37,500 bases of DNA from contig JAUCBJ010003150.1 in NCBI GenBank assembly GCA_032718475.1, positions 1 to 37,500 on the forward strand. The letters run 5' to 3'. The stretch comes from Nemertoderma westbladi. Its lineage: Eukaryota; Xenacoelomorpha; Nemertodermatida; Nemertodermatidae. The notes beneath the pieces were generated by a model, which was given only the letters and a program-made list of their open reading frames with translations, was not told where the DNA came from and searched no databases. Both the position numbers and the translations under genes were made by a program. Positions 23,811 through 33,139 of the stretch are shown here, in pieces. Every line of letters starts with the position of its first letter. Position 1 is the first letter of the stretch.

Positions 23811-24436
23811 GCCCATTTCATATCATTGTTATTTAATCTCGTGGACCGTTCTCTCCCAAGACCCTTTCATCTCATTGCACTTTAATCTCATGGGCCGTTC
23901 TTCCCCAAGACCTTTTCATCTCATTGTTATTTAATCTCATGGACCGTTCTTCCCCAAGGCCCTTTTCATCTCATTGTTAATTAATCTCATGGACCGTTCT
24001 TCCCCAAGGCCCTTTTCATCTCATTGCACTTTAATCTCATGGGCCGTTCTTCCCCAAGGCCCATTTCATATCATTGTTATTTAATCTCGTGGACCGTTCT
24101 CTCCCAAGACCCTTTCATCTCATTGCACTTTAATCTCATGGGCCGTTCTTCCCCAAGACCTTTTCATCTCATTGTTATTTAATCTCATGGACCGTTCTTC
24201 CCCAAGGCCCTTTTCATCTCATTGTTAATTAATCTCATGGACCGTTCTTCCCCAAGGCCCTTTTCATCTCATTGCACTTTAATCTCATGGGCCGTTCTTC
24301 CCCAAGGCCCATTTCATATCATTGTTATTTAATCTCGTGGACCGTTCTCTCCCAAGACCCTTTCATCTCATTGCACTTTAATCTCATGGGCCGTTCTTCC
24401 CCAAGACCTTTTCATCTCATTGTTATTTAATCTCAT
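23811..24436 (+). repeat. Higher-order repeat of 248 bp (5 units), 2.5 copies
   Basis: The block opening GCCCATTTCATATCATTG and carrying CCGTTCTCTCCCAAGACC starts at 23811, 24059 and 24307. The third copy stops matching near 24436. The blocks mix 49- and 50-bp units. Confidence 0.92.
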
Positions 24437-26562
24437 GGGCCGTTCTTCCCCAAGGCCCTTTTCATCTCATTGCACTTTAATCTCATGGGCCGTTCTTCCC
24501 CAAGACCCTTTTCATCTCATTGTTATTTAATCTCATGGACCGTTCTTCCCCAACGCCCTTTTCATCTCATTGCACTTTAATCTCATGGACCGTTCTTCCC
24601 CAAGACCCTTTTCATCTCATTGTTAATTAATCTCATGGACCGTTCTTCCCCAAGGCCCTTTTCATCTCATTGCCCTTTAATCTCATGGGCCGTTCTTCCC
24701 CAAGGCCCTTTTCATCTCATTGCACTGTAATCTCGTGGACCGTTCTTCCCCAAGACCCTTTCATCTCATTGCACTTTAATTTCGTGGGCCGTTCATCCCC
24801 AAGGCCCATTTCATATCATTGTTATTTAATCTCGTGGACCGTTCTTCCCCAAGACCCTTTTCATCTCATTGTTAATTAATCTCATGGACCGTTCTTCCCC
24901 AAGGCCCTTTTCATCTCATTGCACTTTAATCTCATGGACCGTTCTTCCCCAAGACCCTTTTCATCTCATTGCACTTTAATCTCATGGGCCGTTCTTCCCC
25001 AAGACCTTTTCATCTCATTGTTAATTAATCTCATGGACCGTTCTTCCCCAAGACCTTTTCATCTCATTGCACTTTAATCTCATGGACCGTTCTTCCCCAA
25101 GGCCCTTTTCATCTCATTGTTATTTAATCTCATGGACCGTTCTTCCCCAAGACCCTTTTCATCTCATTGCACTTTAATCTCGTGGACCGTTCTTCCCCAA
25201 GACCTTTTCATCTCATTGCACTTTAATCTCATGGGCCGTTCTTCCCCAAGGCCTTTTCATCTCATTGCACTTTAATCTCATGGACCGTTCTTCCCCAAGA
25301 CCTTTTCATCTCATTGCACTGTAATCTCATGGACCGTTCTTCCCCAAGGCCTTTTCATCTCATTGCACTTTAATCTCATGGGCCGTTCTTCCCCAAGGCC
25401 CTTTTCATCTCATTGTTATTTAATCTCATGGGCCGTTCTTCCGCAAGACCCTTTTCATCTCATTGTTATTTAATCTCGTGGACCGTTCTTCCCCAAGACC
25501 TTTTCATCTCATTGTTAATTAATCTCATGGACCGTTCTTCCCCAAGACCTTTTCATCTCATTGTTATTTAATCTCATGGGCCGTTCTTCCCCAAGGCCCT
25601 TTTCATCTCATTGCACTTTAATCTCATGGGCCGTTCTTCCCCAAGGCCCTTTTCATCTCATTGCACTTTAATCTCGTGGACCGTTCTTCCCCAAGACCCT
25701 TTCATCTCATTGCACTTTAATCTCATGGGCCGTTCTTCCCCAAGGCCTTTTCATCTCATTGCACTTTAATCTCATGGACCGTTCTTCCCCAAGACCTTTT
25801 CATCTCATTGCACTGTAATCTCATGGACCGTTCTTCCCCAAGGCCCTTTTCATCTCATTGTTATTTAATCTCGTGGACCGTTCTTCCCCAAGACCTTTTC
25901 ATCTCATTGTTAATTAATCTCATGGACCGTTCTTCCCCAAGACCTTTTCATCTCATTGTTATTTAATCTCATGGGCCGTTCTTCCCCAAGGCCCTTTTCA
26001 TCTCATTGCACATTAATCTCATGGGCCGTTCTTCCCCAAGGCCCTTTTCATCTCATTGCACTTTAATCTCGTGGACCGTTCTTCCCCAAGACCCTTTCAT
26101 CTCATTGCACTTTAATCTCGTGGACCGTTCTTCCCCAAGGCCCTTTTCATCTCATTGTTATTTAATCTCATGGGCCGTTCTTCCCCAAGGCCCTTTTCAT
26201 CTCATTGCACTTTAATCTCATGGGCCGTTCTTCCCCAAGACCTTTTCATCTCATTGTTAATTAATCTCATGGACCGTTCTTCCCCAAGACCCTTTCATCT
26301 CATTGCACTTTAATCTCGTGGACCGTTCTTCCCCAAGGCCCTTTTCATCTCATTGTTATTTAATCTCATGGGCCGTTCTTCCCCAAGGCCCTTTTCATCT
26401 CATTGCACTTTAATCTCATGGGCCGTTCTTCCCCAAGGCCCTTTTCATCTCATTGCACTTTAATCTCGTGGACCGTTCTTCCCCAAGACCCTTTCATCTC
26501 ATTGCATTTTAATCTCGTGGACCGTTCTCCCTCCAAGACCCTTTTATCCCAGGGTATTTTGA

Positions 26563-26616
26563 TGGTGCTGACATGGAAACTCCTGGCATTGCGGAATCAA
26601 CATACACCATTGTTTG
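26563..26616 (+). CDS. Possible 54-bp exon at the edge of the satellite
   Basis: Immediately after the last satellite unit there is a good splice acceptor, CCCTTTTATCCCAG (AG at 26561-26562). A 54-base stretch with an open frame follows, reading YFDGADMETPGIAEST and on, and then a GTGAAG donor at 26617. Length is a multiple of 3. The pyrimidine tract of the acceptor is satellite-derived. I recognise no protein, see no flanking exon, and chance is a real possibility; if real, the satellite would lie in an intron of an unknown gene. Confidence 0.2.
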
Positions 26617-27430
26617 GTGAAGATTCTCACGCAACCAGTGTAACTTCAAGTTGCAAGAACTATAACTTATGGATTATCATTTTAAGCGTGTAGGCCTAAT
26701 CTTGCATAATTCCATATCGATCCTTAAGTATGTTACGAAGCTTTAATTTATTACATAAAAAGGTAATCAATAATAATATAATAGCGATTATGATTAATAT
26801 AATAAAAATAATGATCATTTATTGATGTCAGTGTTTAAGATTCTTTTATTCTTCAAAAAAAAATTAATTAGGAACTGAGAGGTTATTGTACTTACTTAGA
26901 GAAATGCAGGCTGGCTGATAATTCAGCCATTACTGTACAAGTTAAAATTATTCGCTGATAAATCTAACATATCTTAGTTACCAGGTCTATGGTGGCCCAT
27001 TAGAGCCACTACATTTTATTTATTAATTTTTGCATGAATTAAATTTCATTTAATTTAATGTTAATATTTAAATCAAGTACAATTTAAAAAAACATTAAAT
27101 TTACTTTCACTTTCGTTTCCAATTAGTTTTACTTTCACTTTCGTTTTAATTTTAGTTTTACTTTCTCTTTCGTTTTAATTTTAGTTTTACATTCACTTTC
27201 GATTTCATTTTAGTTTTAATTTAACTTTACTTTAACTTTCGTTTTCATATCATTACAGTCACCCTATTAGCCAAGGATACGGCGGCCACCTTTTACCCTT
27301 ACAATCAATTGCAGGCTGTGGCTCCAATGGGCTTGCCGCAAAAGCTTTAACACTGCTCCCAGAAAATGGGATTAAAGTCTATAAAATATACATAGAGTCA
27401 TAGTTTCTAACAAATTTAGTACTCTAAACA
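26617..27430. other. AT-rich right flank with a pyrimidine-rich degenerate repeat
   Basis: No gene is supported. From about 27098 to 27245 there are roughly five diverged copies of a unit of about 29 bases, AGTTTTACTTTCACTTTCG followed by TTTTAATTTT. A short inverted pair flanks it: GCCCATTAGAGCCAC at about 26995-27009 and GTGGCTCCAATGGGC at about 27318-27332 (one mismatch), perhaps the ends of an old transposon. Confidence 0.5.
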
Positions 27431-27431
27431 A

Positions 27432-28160
27432 TCAATCCTTCATTCTAGAATGATGTTTACGGAGTTTTTTAAACCTTTGTGTAGTCTTTTTCTTCCCTGC
27501 GCAAGCCACTTTACTAGGAGGGCTATAACTCCTGGGGGAAGGGTGCAATACAATTGCATTGGAAGGGTTTGGATTTCGGTCGGTGTATCCGCCAGTCGAG
27601 GAACCTGGTTGATCAATATCTATAGGAGGTTCACTTCTCTCCTTTGATTGAGCTGCGATATCGATACATTTATCAGAGGACCAAAGGGATCGAGGGCGCA
27701 CAACCTTTAAGGCCCATCTCAGGACAGCAGCTTGTACCAGTCCCGCCTCAGTCGTTTGTACAACCACCGTAGGTAGACCGTAAGTAGTGAGGAATTTTTG
27801 GGGTTTAACAGTTCTTTCCAACTCCCGTTCCCTCACCTTGTACTCATAAGGATGTCAGTGGACTTCTTGTAACTCAGGGTACGCATTTATAAACGTCTCA
27901 CCGTATTCTAGGTCTCGGCTAATGAAGCCAATCAAATTATAATAATCAATATTATTGGGATTAATATTTCTCAAATATTTCCGGATGTATTTGGTGGAAA
28001 TACACTCACCAATGCGTTTTATTAATTCATAGCTGGGAATACGAGTTTTTTGTTCTATTTGGGGAAGAGATATGGGTGAAATGCATACACTCCTTCGTAA
28101 GCGCGTCCTGGATAATACCAATGGCGCGACTCGCAGTTTAGATCTGCCCTGGCTTCCCAA
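27432..28160 (-). pseudogene. Unidentified coding remnant, basic C-terminus, split by a TGA
   Basis: One frame runs from about 28160 to 27432 with a single in-frame TGA near 27857, immediately after ELQEVH. The first part contains IPSYELIKRIGECI and DYYNLIGFISRDLEYGETF. The second is proline-rich and ends in a strongly basic tail (GKKKTTQRFKKLRKHHSRMK), as in many nucleic-acid-binding tails. The start of this frame overlaps the zinc-knuckle frame at 28055-28321, and the likely reading passes from that frame into this one around 28070-28080. I do not recognise the protein. The composition looks like coding sequence in decay rather than chance frames. Confidence 0.45.
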
Positions 28161-28641
28161 GCTCGTATGTATCGAAATATAATTAACTTGTCTACACTTT
28201 CGATGTCTTGGCTAAAGGGGCAATCCCAACTAGCGTGTCCATTTAGTTGACAGTAATGACATTGTGTCATAAACTGACGACAGACAACGAATATATGCTT
28301 ATTATTAATAAATAAGCACAATAAATCTCCATTAAGGGTTGGTCTTTGAAATAATTACAAAGTTCATTAGAGTCTAAGGGGGTGATGTGATCACGAGAGG
28401 CGCATAATCGGCAGCACTTCCGAGAAATATAGCTGGCGTGTCTATAATCATAAGCTGTAAGATATTGAGGGCCTTGATACCACTCCAGCGTGTGATCATC
28501 GTCATTGCTCCTAGGAGTCGTTGATTGAATTTCACCTGCCTCCAAACAGAGAGGTTCCTCTTTGGTCTGTAGGATTTCCACAGATGTAGTCATTCTTTTC
28601 GAAGAATCTACAGTTTGGATTTCCATAACAGAATATCCCAA
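28055..28641 (-). pseudogene. Unidentified coding remnant with CCHC zinc knuckle
   Basis: Two overlapping frames, 28641-28267 and 28321-28055. The first has CRLCASRDHITPLDSNELC, a C-x2-C-x4-H-x7-C cluster. The second has CHYCQLNGHASWDC at 28261-28220, a perfect C-x2-C-x4-H-x4-C retroviral-type zinc knuckle, followed by FRYIRAWEARADLNCESRHW. The frames appear to be one protein broken by a frameshift near 28300-28330. CCHC knuckles are typical of Gag nucleocapsid and of some cellular RNA-binding proteins. Placed on the same strand just downstream of a BEL/Pao remnant, it is most simply part of a second retroelement, but no polymerase adjoins it on its downstream side. Confidence 0.5.
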
Positions 28642-28647
28642 AAGGAT

Positions 28648-29055
28648 TTAGGGTCTCTGCAGAACGGCAGAATGCATATTTTGATTGCAGACGTCTTTAA
28701 AGATAGCGAATCCAGCACTATCTAGTTTCTCAATGGCAGAGTCTTGCAGGCTGAGTTTGGTCAGTGAGCGATCTTTAAACTGACTATCAATGTTCCGAAA
28801 CAGAGTCAGAAAGCACCTGAAACATTCAAATCGGATGAATTTGTTATGTTCATCTAACTTAGTGAGTTTAGTTCCCAGGATAAGGGGATGGGAAAGTATG
28901 GTTTGACTGCATACATTGGCTAACCGTCCGGAAAGTGCTGTATTTTCGAATATGGTGTAGATGGCCAGGGAAGTATGGAGGGGAACGCCCATAAAACTAT
29001 AAACCGCTCCAGGAGCTGTCAATGGGTATACTGATGATACCAGTAGTGATAACAA
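28648..29055 (-). pseudogene. Unidentified coding remnant, 135 residues
   Basis: Open frame beginning MLSLLVSSVYPLTAPGAVYS with a hydrophobic start, then a helical, Leu-rich body containing NKFIRFECFRCFLTLFRNID. It ends a few bases before the next frame and is probably part of the same broken protein as the knuckle segment. A capsid-like role would fit its place before a zinc knuckle, but that is inference. No family is recognised. Confidence 0.4.
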
Positions 29056-29537
29056 CGAAGCCTTTTAACCGGACGATGAGTAAGTCGGTTGATTGGTCGA
29101 TCTTTTTCCTTCAAAGCTTCAAGTGCGATGAGTAGAGAAGATAGTATCAATAGGTAGTATCAATAAGATACTATGATGGTGCTTTCTCCTTCAATGCACC
29201 GCTTGCTCCGGTTGTGATGGGTAGAGAAAGAGGATAATGGAAGATGTGGCGTGGTAGTATCAAGAAGATACTATGATGGATGGATCTTTCTTCCTTTTGC
29301 AACATTTATCCTTCCTTCAGAATTATAGCAACCATGGTCACAATGGTTGGAGGAAGACGATGAGGTAAGAGGAAGTTACAGCTTCCAAAAGGAGACCGCC
29401 TGCGAGCACCCGCGCCCCGGGGAAAACTGTATACATTTATTACTTTCCTTATTGTGACATGTTTCTCCACTAGCTGATTCTATTACTCCACTGAGCTCTT
29501 CCTGTCTCTAAAACTGGTCGCCCAAGTATGTCCACGT
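29056..29537. repeat. Non-coding gap with a degenerate 100-bp duplication and two hairpins
   Basis: TAGTATCAATAAGATACTA at 29155-29173 and TAGTATCAAGAAGATACTA at 29255-29273 are both 7-bp perfect stems with 5-base loops, exactly 100 bases apart. The surrounding sequence (CCTTCAA..., GATG(A/G)GTAGAGAA) is also duplicated in diverged form. An extra TAGTATCAATAG lies just left of the first hairpin. No gene is seen. Confidence 0.7.
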
Positions 29538-30010
29538 TCAATATCCCTTTCCAGGTCTTCGATTTCTCGATCTACCTGAGGTAAAGACAGACAGCTCTCT
29601 CACAGCTTGTACCTGTTGATGTAATTTATGTTTATCTAAGACATCATTGGTTCCCTTTCCAATCTTTTGACGGATCGCTTCAAGTGCATTACGTACTACG
29701 CTTTCTACCACTTCAGTGACAGGTTGGATTGGCATCAAACCAGACTGATTATATGGGTTGAATGGGGAAATCATATGTCCTTGTCCCAATCTGGCTAGGT
29801 ATGTAGGGCGAATATCCAAGGAACCAACAGCCGGAACACCACCGATTAGTTGATCGGATAAAACCAGATCTTTTAACAACGAGTATAACTCAGGAGGATT
29901 ACTTATACTCTTAGTATCGAGAGTTTGTGGTTGCACCGATTGATGAGGAGGTCTGACCGAGTATTCCGGAACACTGATCATAGGTTTACTTAAGGAACGT
30001 TTGAGTCAAG
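29538..30010 (-). pseudogene. Unidentified coding remnant, 147 residues or more
   Basis: Open frame containing ISNPPELYSLLKDLVLSDQL, PTYLARLGQGHMISPFNPYN and a helical VTEVVESVVRNALEAIRQKI, ending RNRRPGKGY. The frame continues upstream of the first Met for about nine codons to a TGA near 30007. There is no recognised domain. It looks like genuine former coding sequence on the same strand as its neighbours. Confidence 0.42.
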
Positions 30011-30557
30011 CGAACATGGGTTGCATGTCGAACAAATTTCTCTCAAAACTCCGTAATCGTGAAACTATGTTTAGCGCAACGTCTCCGCGGGTGCATATAG
30101 CCTTCCATTTGTTGATTAGGTCTAGGGCATTCGTCACAATAATACCAAAGATGCACATGTTGTAGTTGAAACGCTGGTGACCTTTCTACCATTTTACAGT
30201 ATTCTTACATCTGTTTGAAGCTGTCCGGTACAACAGGTAGCGGTTGATTCACTGTAAGGTACATCATAGTAAAATATAATCGTTTAAGTTCGATCATAGG
30301 GTCAGGATGTTTACCTTGCAGATATCGAGTTTCAAAGTTTTGTTGACTAGCTACATTGCGGTAAGCTTCGAGCAGGAACTCGTAAAAGTTCATGCATTTG
30401 TCTGGTCCTTCGACATCTTCCCTTCCTTATTATTGTCACAGGCCGTATGCAGTACCGACAGATCTATCACAGGTTTGAACAGTTTATATTTACTCGTCCG
30501 GGTTTTTGGTTTAATGGTCTCCGTTCCCTTGGCTTGTCTGTTCTCAGCCGTAATAAG
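30010..30557 (-). pseudogene. Unidentified coding remnant with Cys/His cluster
   Basis: Three consecutive broken frames. The rightmost (about 30555-30390) includes KYKLFKPVIDLSVLHTACDN; the next (30393-30205 with a short upstream extension) includes MNFYEFLLEAYRNVASQ and MIELKRLYFTMMYLT; the last (about 30185-30040) has WYYCDECPRPNQQMEGYM followed by a CAKH, a C-x2-C...C-x2-H cluster that could bind zinc. The right end is cut by the 19-G tract at 30562, where sequence recognisable as BEL/Pao RNase H begins. Function unknown. Confidence 0.42.
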
Positions 30558-30561
30558 ATAT

Positions 30562-30580
30562 GGGGGGGGGGGGGGGGGGG
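30562..30580. repeat. Poly-G tract (19 G) at the junction of two modules
   Basis: An uninterrupted run of 19 G. On the coding (minus) strand it reads as poly-Pro immediately after the last recognisable RNase H residues. It marks the change from BEL/Pao sequence to the unidentified module and could be a rearrangement point or an assembly weak spot. Confidence 0.9.
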
Positions 30581-31000
30581 CATTCCTCCTCCTGTTTACT
30601 TAAAAATTCCGGGCCACCTAACAAATCGGGAGTATCCAACATTTCGTTAGGTTTAGCTCCTCTGGAGGCGATGTCGGCTGGATTAATGGTTCCAGGGCAA
30701 TGTCTCCATTGGTCTATATTAGTGCGACTAAGTATAATAGCTACTCGGTTAGTGACAAAGACGCTGAACTGGCAGACTTCGTTAGTAAGATATTCTAGAA
30801 CGAGTAATGCATCTGTCCAATAAACAGTTTTATCCAACGGATATTCAATCTGTTCAGTAATATTCCTGCCGATGGTGGTAGTGTATAATGCCGCTTTTAA
30901 CTCTGCTCTAGGGACTCATAGTTTGTTGTTTATCAAAGCCTTTGAGGCGGCCAATGACACTTTAATTCCGTTGGTTACTTCTTTTAATTACATTGATATG
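30581..31000 (-). pseudogene. BEL/Pao RNase H remnant
   Basis: From about 31000 the frame carries SLAASKALINNK, a TGA, then VPRAELKAAL (the conserved acidic residue of PRxEL). The open part at 30837-30581 has VYWTDALLVLEYL (conserved Asp), FVTNRV, QWRHCPGTINPADIASRG and GGPEFL. It runs into the poly-G tract (poly-Pro on this strand). These are the standard RNase H landmarks of BEL/Pao. The integrase that should follow is not visible. Confidence 0.82.
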
Positions 31001-31090
31001 AATAAGTGGGGAGAACATTACCGAAATAAGAGCGGGAAATCTTAAAGTCCTCAAAAGCTGTTAAAGAGTCTTCCCACTTCATCCACTTCT

Positions 31091-32183
31091 TTAACAGTTC
31101 TCCCTTAAGTGGATCATCCCAAGAGTGGTTTTCGAGCCATATTTGTTAACTAGACTCCGAGCAACTAGAATTACAGGACTAATAAATCCCAACAGATCGA
31201 AATAAGTGCGCAGAATACTCAGGCAAATCCTCTTAGTTCGAACAGGATTATCGTGTTGTTTTAATTGGAAGAATAAAATATCCCTCTCTGTATCCCACTT
31301 TAATCCGAGGGTTTTTGTTTCTGGAAGGTTGTCTTTAATGAGGTCGAGATCTTTAGCACCTTGCTCTTCTTCTGGGATCGCCTCCAGAACATAACTGGAG
31401 TTGCTGGTGAATTTAGGTAACTGGAATCCACTGTGTTGAAAACACTCTACCATTCCCTTAGCAACCTCGATTGCTTCTTCCACCGTGGGTAGGGATTTGA
31501 GGTTGTCGTCCATATATATGTCCCATTTGATATTATCAATGACCACTTTGGGGAAGGTGTTTCGATTTTCGTCAGCAGTGGTACGCACTACCAAGCAAGC
31601 ATTAGATAGACTAGAGATAATGCCGAAGGCCTGGATGGCCATCCAGTACTCTACCGATTCTTTATCGAAGTCTCCTTCCGGTCACCACAAGAACCGTAAG
31701 CTATCTCGGTCTCATTGCAATGCTTTGACTTGTAGAAACATGCCTTCAATGTCTGAGGCAAAGGCGATGGAGTATTGCCGGAGTCATAATAATATTCCCA
31801 ATAGCGATTGTAGTAAGTTGGGTCCCAGCAACAACTCCGAGTTCAGGGACTGTCCTTTATAAAAGGCGGAGCGAGCCATCAAACACCACCCAGACTTCGT
31901 TGGATTTACCAGGTTTGGGAATGTAGTGGTGAGTTAAATAATACATTCTCTCCATTATGGGTGTTTCTATCAGAACTCGCTCAGAGTATCCCTTATCAAT
32001 GAACTTCTTCAATTGGGTCTTGTACATTTCCTTAGCTTTATTGTTCGAAGATAAGCGTTGGTGAAGTTGCTCTATTATTTTGATAGCTAATGGTCGATTA
32101 TTGAAGAAGCTGGGCTCTCGTTTCCGGAAAGGTAAACCTATCTCATAACGACCCCCCTCCTTGAGATAACGAGTAGTCATCAC
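31091..32183 (-). pseudogene. BEL/Pao reverse transcriptase remnant
   Basis: The N-terminal part is 32183-31857 (GRYEIGLPFRKREPS, YYLTHHYIPKPG, VVFDGS). There is then a frameshift close to a TAA near 31858. The stretch 31857-31643 is readable with three TGA stops. The frame is open again from 31642 to 31091, with YMDD at 31516-31505 (the catalytic Asp pair), then LGLKWD and LLGFISPVILVARSLV from the connection region. These signatures place it in BEL/Pao rather than Gypsy or Copia. The TGA after LRFLW stands where the family usually has a second Trp, consistent with a G-to-A change. Non-functional. Confidence 0.85.
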
Positions 32184-32489
32184 TTGGATTTGTTTAGCTC
32201 TCTCTCCTCCTCTGCAGATAGAGTTTTATCATAAGAGTTAGTTTCTACAGCTTCTTGTGTAAAGAATCGTACTGCATGTTCATCTCTCAGTTTAGAATTA
32301 TATCACTCCACTACCTCGTTTAGCTCGTCATCCTCATAAGCTAACAACTCATTGTTCTGTTGTATTAGATGACACAATTCGGTTTGGTTAATCCAGGCTT
32401 GATTCTCAGTCAGAGTAGGAGTATAGAGTTGAGTAGGTCTCTTCTCTAAAGTTTCTAGCACCGCATGCACATTCTGGCCAAGTAGCATC

Positions 32490-33135
32490 TGGACTTCAGT
32501 ATAGTCTGTCTTAAATCTGGGAACTTTATACTATTGTGCAAAGCTGTCCTCATCCCAGTTATAAGGTTCTACTTGACTGGCCGCAAAGTTCTTAATAGCT
32601 ACCATAATAATACACTTTATACTATCTTCAACTGGTTTATCTTGTAGGGTTGAAGATAGTGATCCCACGTAGAAGTCTGTCTGTATAGTGCATTTCCATA
32701 CCTGCATAATTCCAGTGAGCTTGGTTTGGAATTTCTCCTGGCCTGCAAATATGTCCTCGGCTAAATCTTTGTATATAAAGGTGCCTGTACTACCTGAATC
32801 AAGGAGGGCATTAATAATTAAACTCTTACCTTGTCCACATATCCTGAGCTACACCAAGGGAAACTCTCATATGCCGATAGATGGTTGAGAGACCTTCCAC
32901 GAGAGATGTCTATCTGGAATGGATGGTTTGATTTCCTCTCCATCGGTTATCGCCTCATGGGTTTGGGCTCAATATATGGCCTCGTTGATCATGTAACAGG
33001 ATTCATTCTTATCGGAAAACTCATCCGTATAGAATCCCTCTATCTCCGAACTCTGGTCTGTGTCATTCACACCACTGAATTGGACGTGCAGTTCTGGTTC
33101 ACTCACCTTGTCGAACTCGCTGTGTAGTAACGATT
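32490..33135 (-). pseudogene. BEL/Pao aspartic protease remnant
   Basis: The motif NALLDSGSTGTFI is readable on the minus strand, with DSGST at 32800-32786: the active-site D-S/T-G triad of retroviral-type aspartic proteases. It sits between the Gag knuckle and the reverse transcriptase, as expected. No long open frame covers the domain; it is broken on both sides of the motif. Confidence 0.65.
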
Positions 33136-33139
33136 AGTG

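Larger units (their letters stand above)
8612..26558 (+). repeat. 50-bp satellite megasatellite array, about 360 units
   Basis: Continuous head-to-tail array, one orientation, no interruption by other DNA. The consensus unit is GGCCGTTCTTCCCCAAGGCC + CTTTTCATCTCATTGTTATT + TAATCTCATG. Variable positions recur: GGGCC or GGACC; AAGGCCC, AAGACCC, AAGAGCC or AAGGGCC; and the core TTGTTATTTAAT, TAGCACTTTAAT or TTGCACTTTAAT. Deletions of one base (AAGACCTTTT, ATGGGCGTTC, ACCCTTTCAT) give 49-bp units. In the consensus the plus strand is 70% pyrimidine (35 of 50). GGGCC and GGCCC flank a 12-base loop in units that carry both. The array ends where a single-copy segment begins at about 26559. Reading frames inside it are by-products of the period. 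Confidence 0.97.

Noticed and set aside
8612-26558. CRISPR-like array
   Set aside because: Units are contiguous with no unique spacers, the setting is eukaryotic, and variation is that of a satellite.
8829-26693. Many plus-strand open frames of 60-135 residues repeating DRSSPRPFSSHCYLISWTVL-like peptides
   Set aside because: They are translations of the 50-bp satellite. Because 50 is not a multiple of 3, all three phases are read in turn and a TAA in TTTAATC ends each run. Extra length comes only from 49-bp units shifting the phase. There is no start context, domain or codon conservation.
30307-30823. Plus-strand frames crossing the 19-G tract
   Set aside because: Shadows of RNase H and the unidentified minus-strand module, held open by the poly-Gly coding of the G run.
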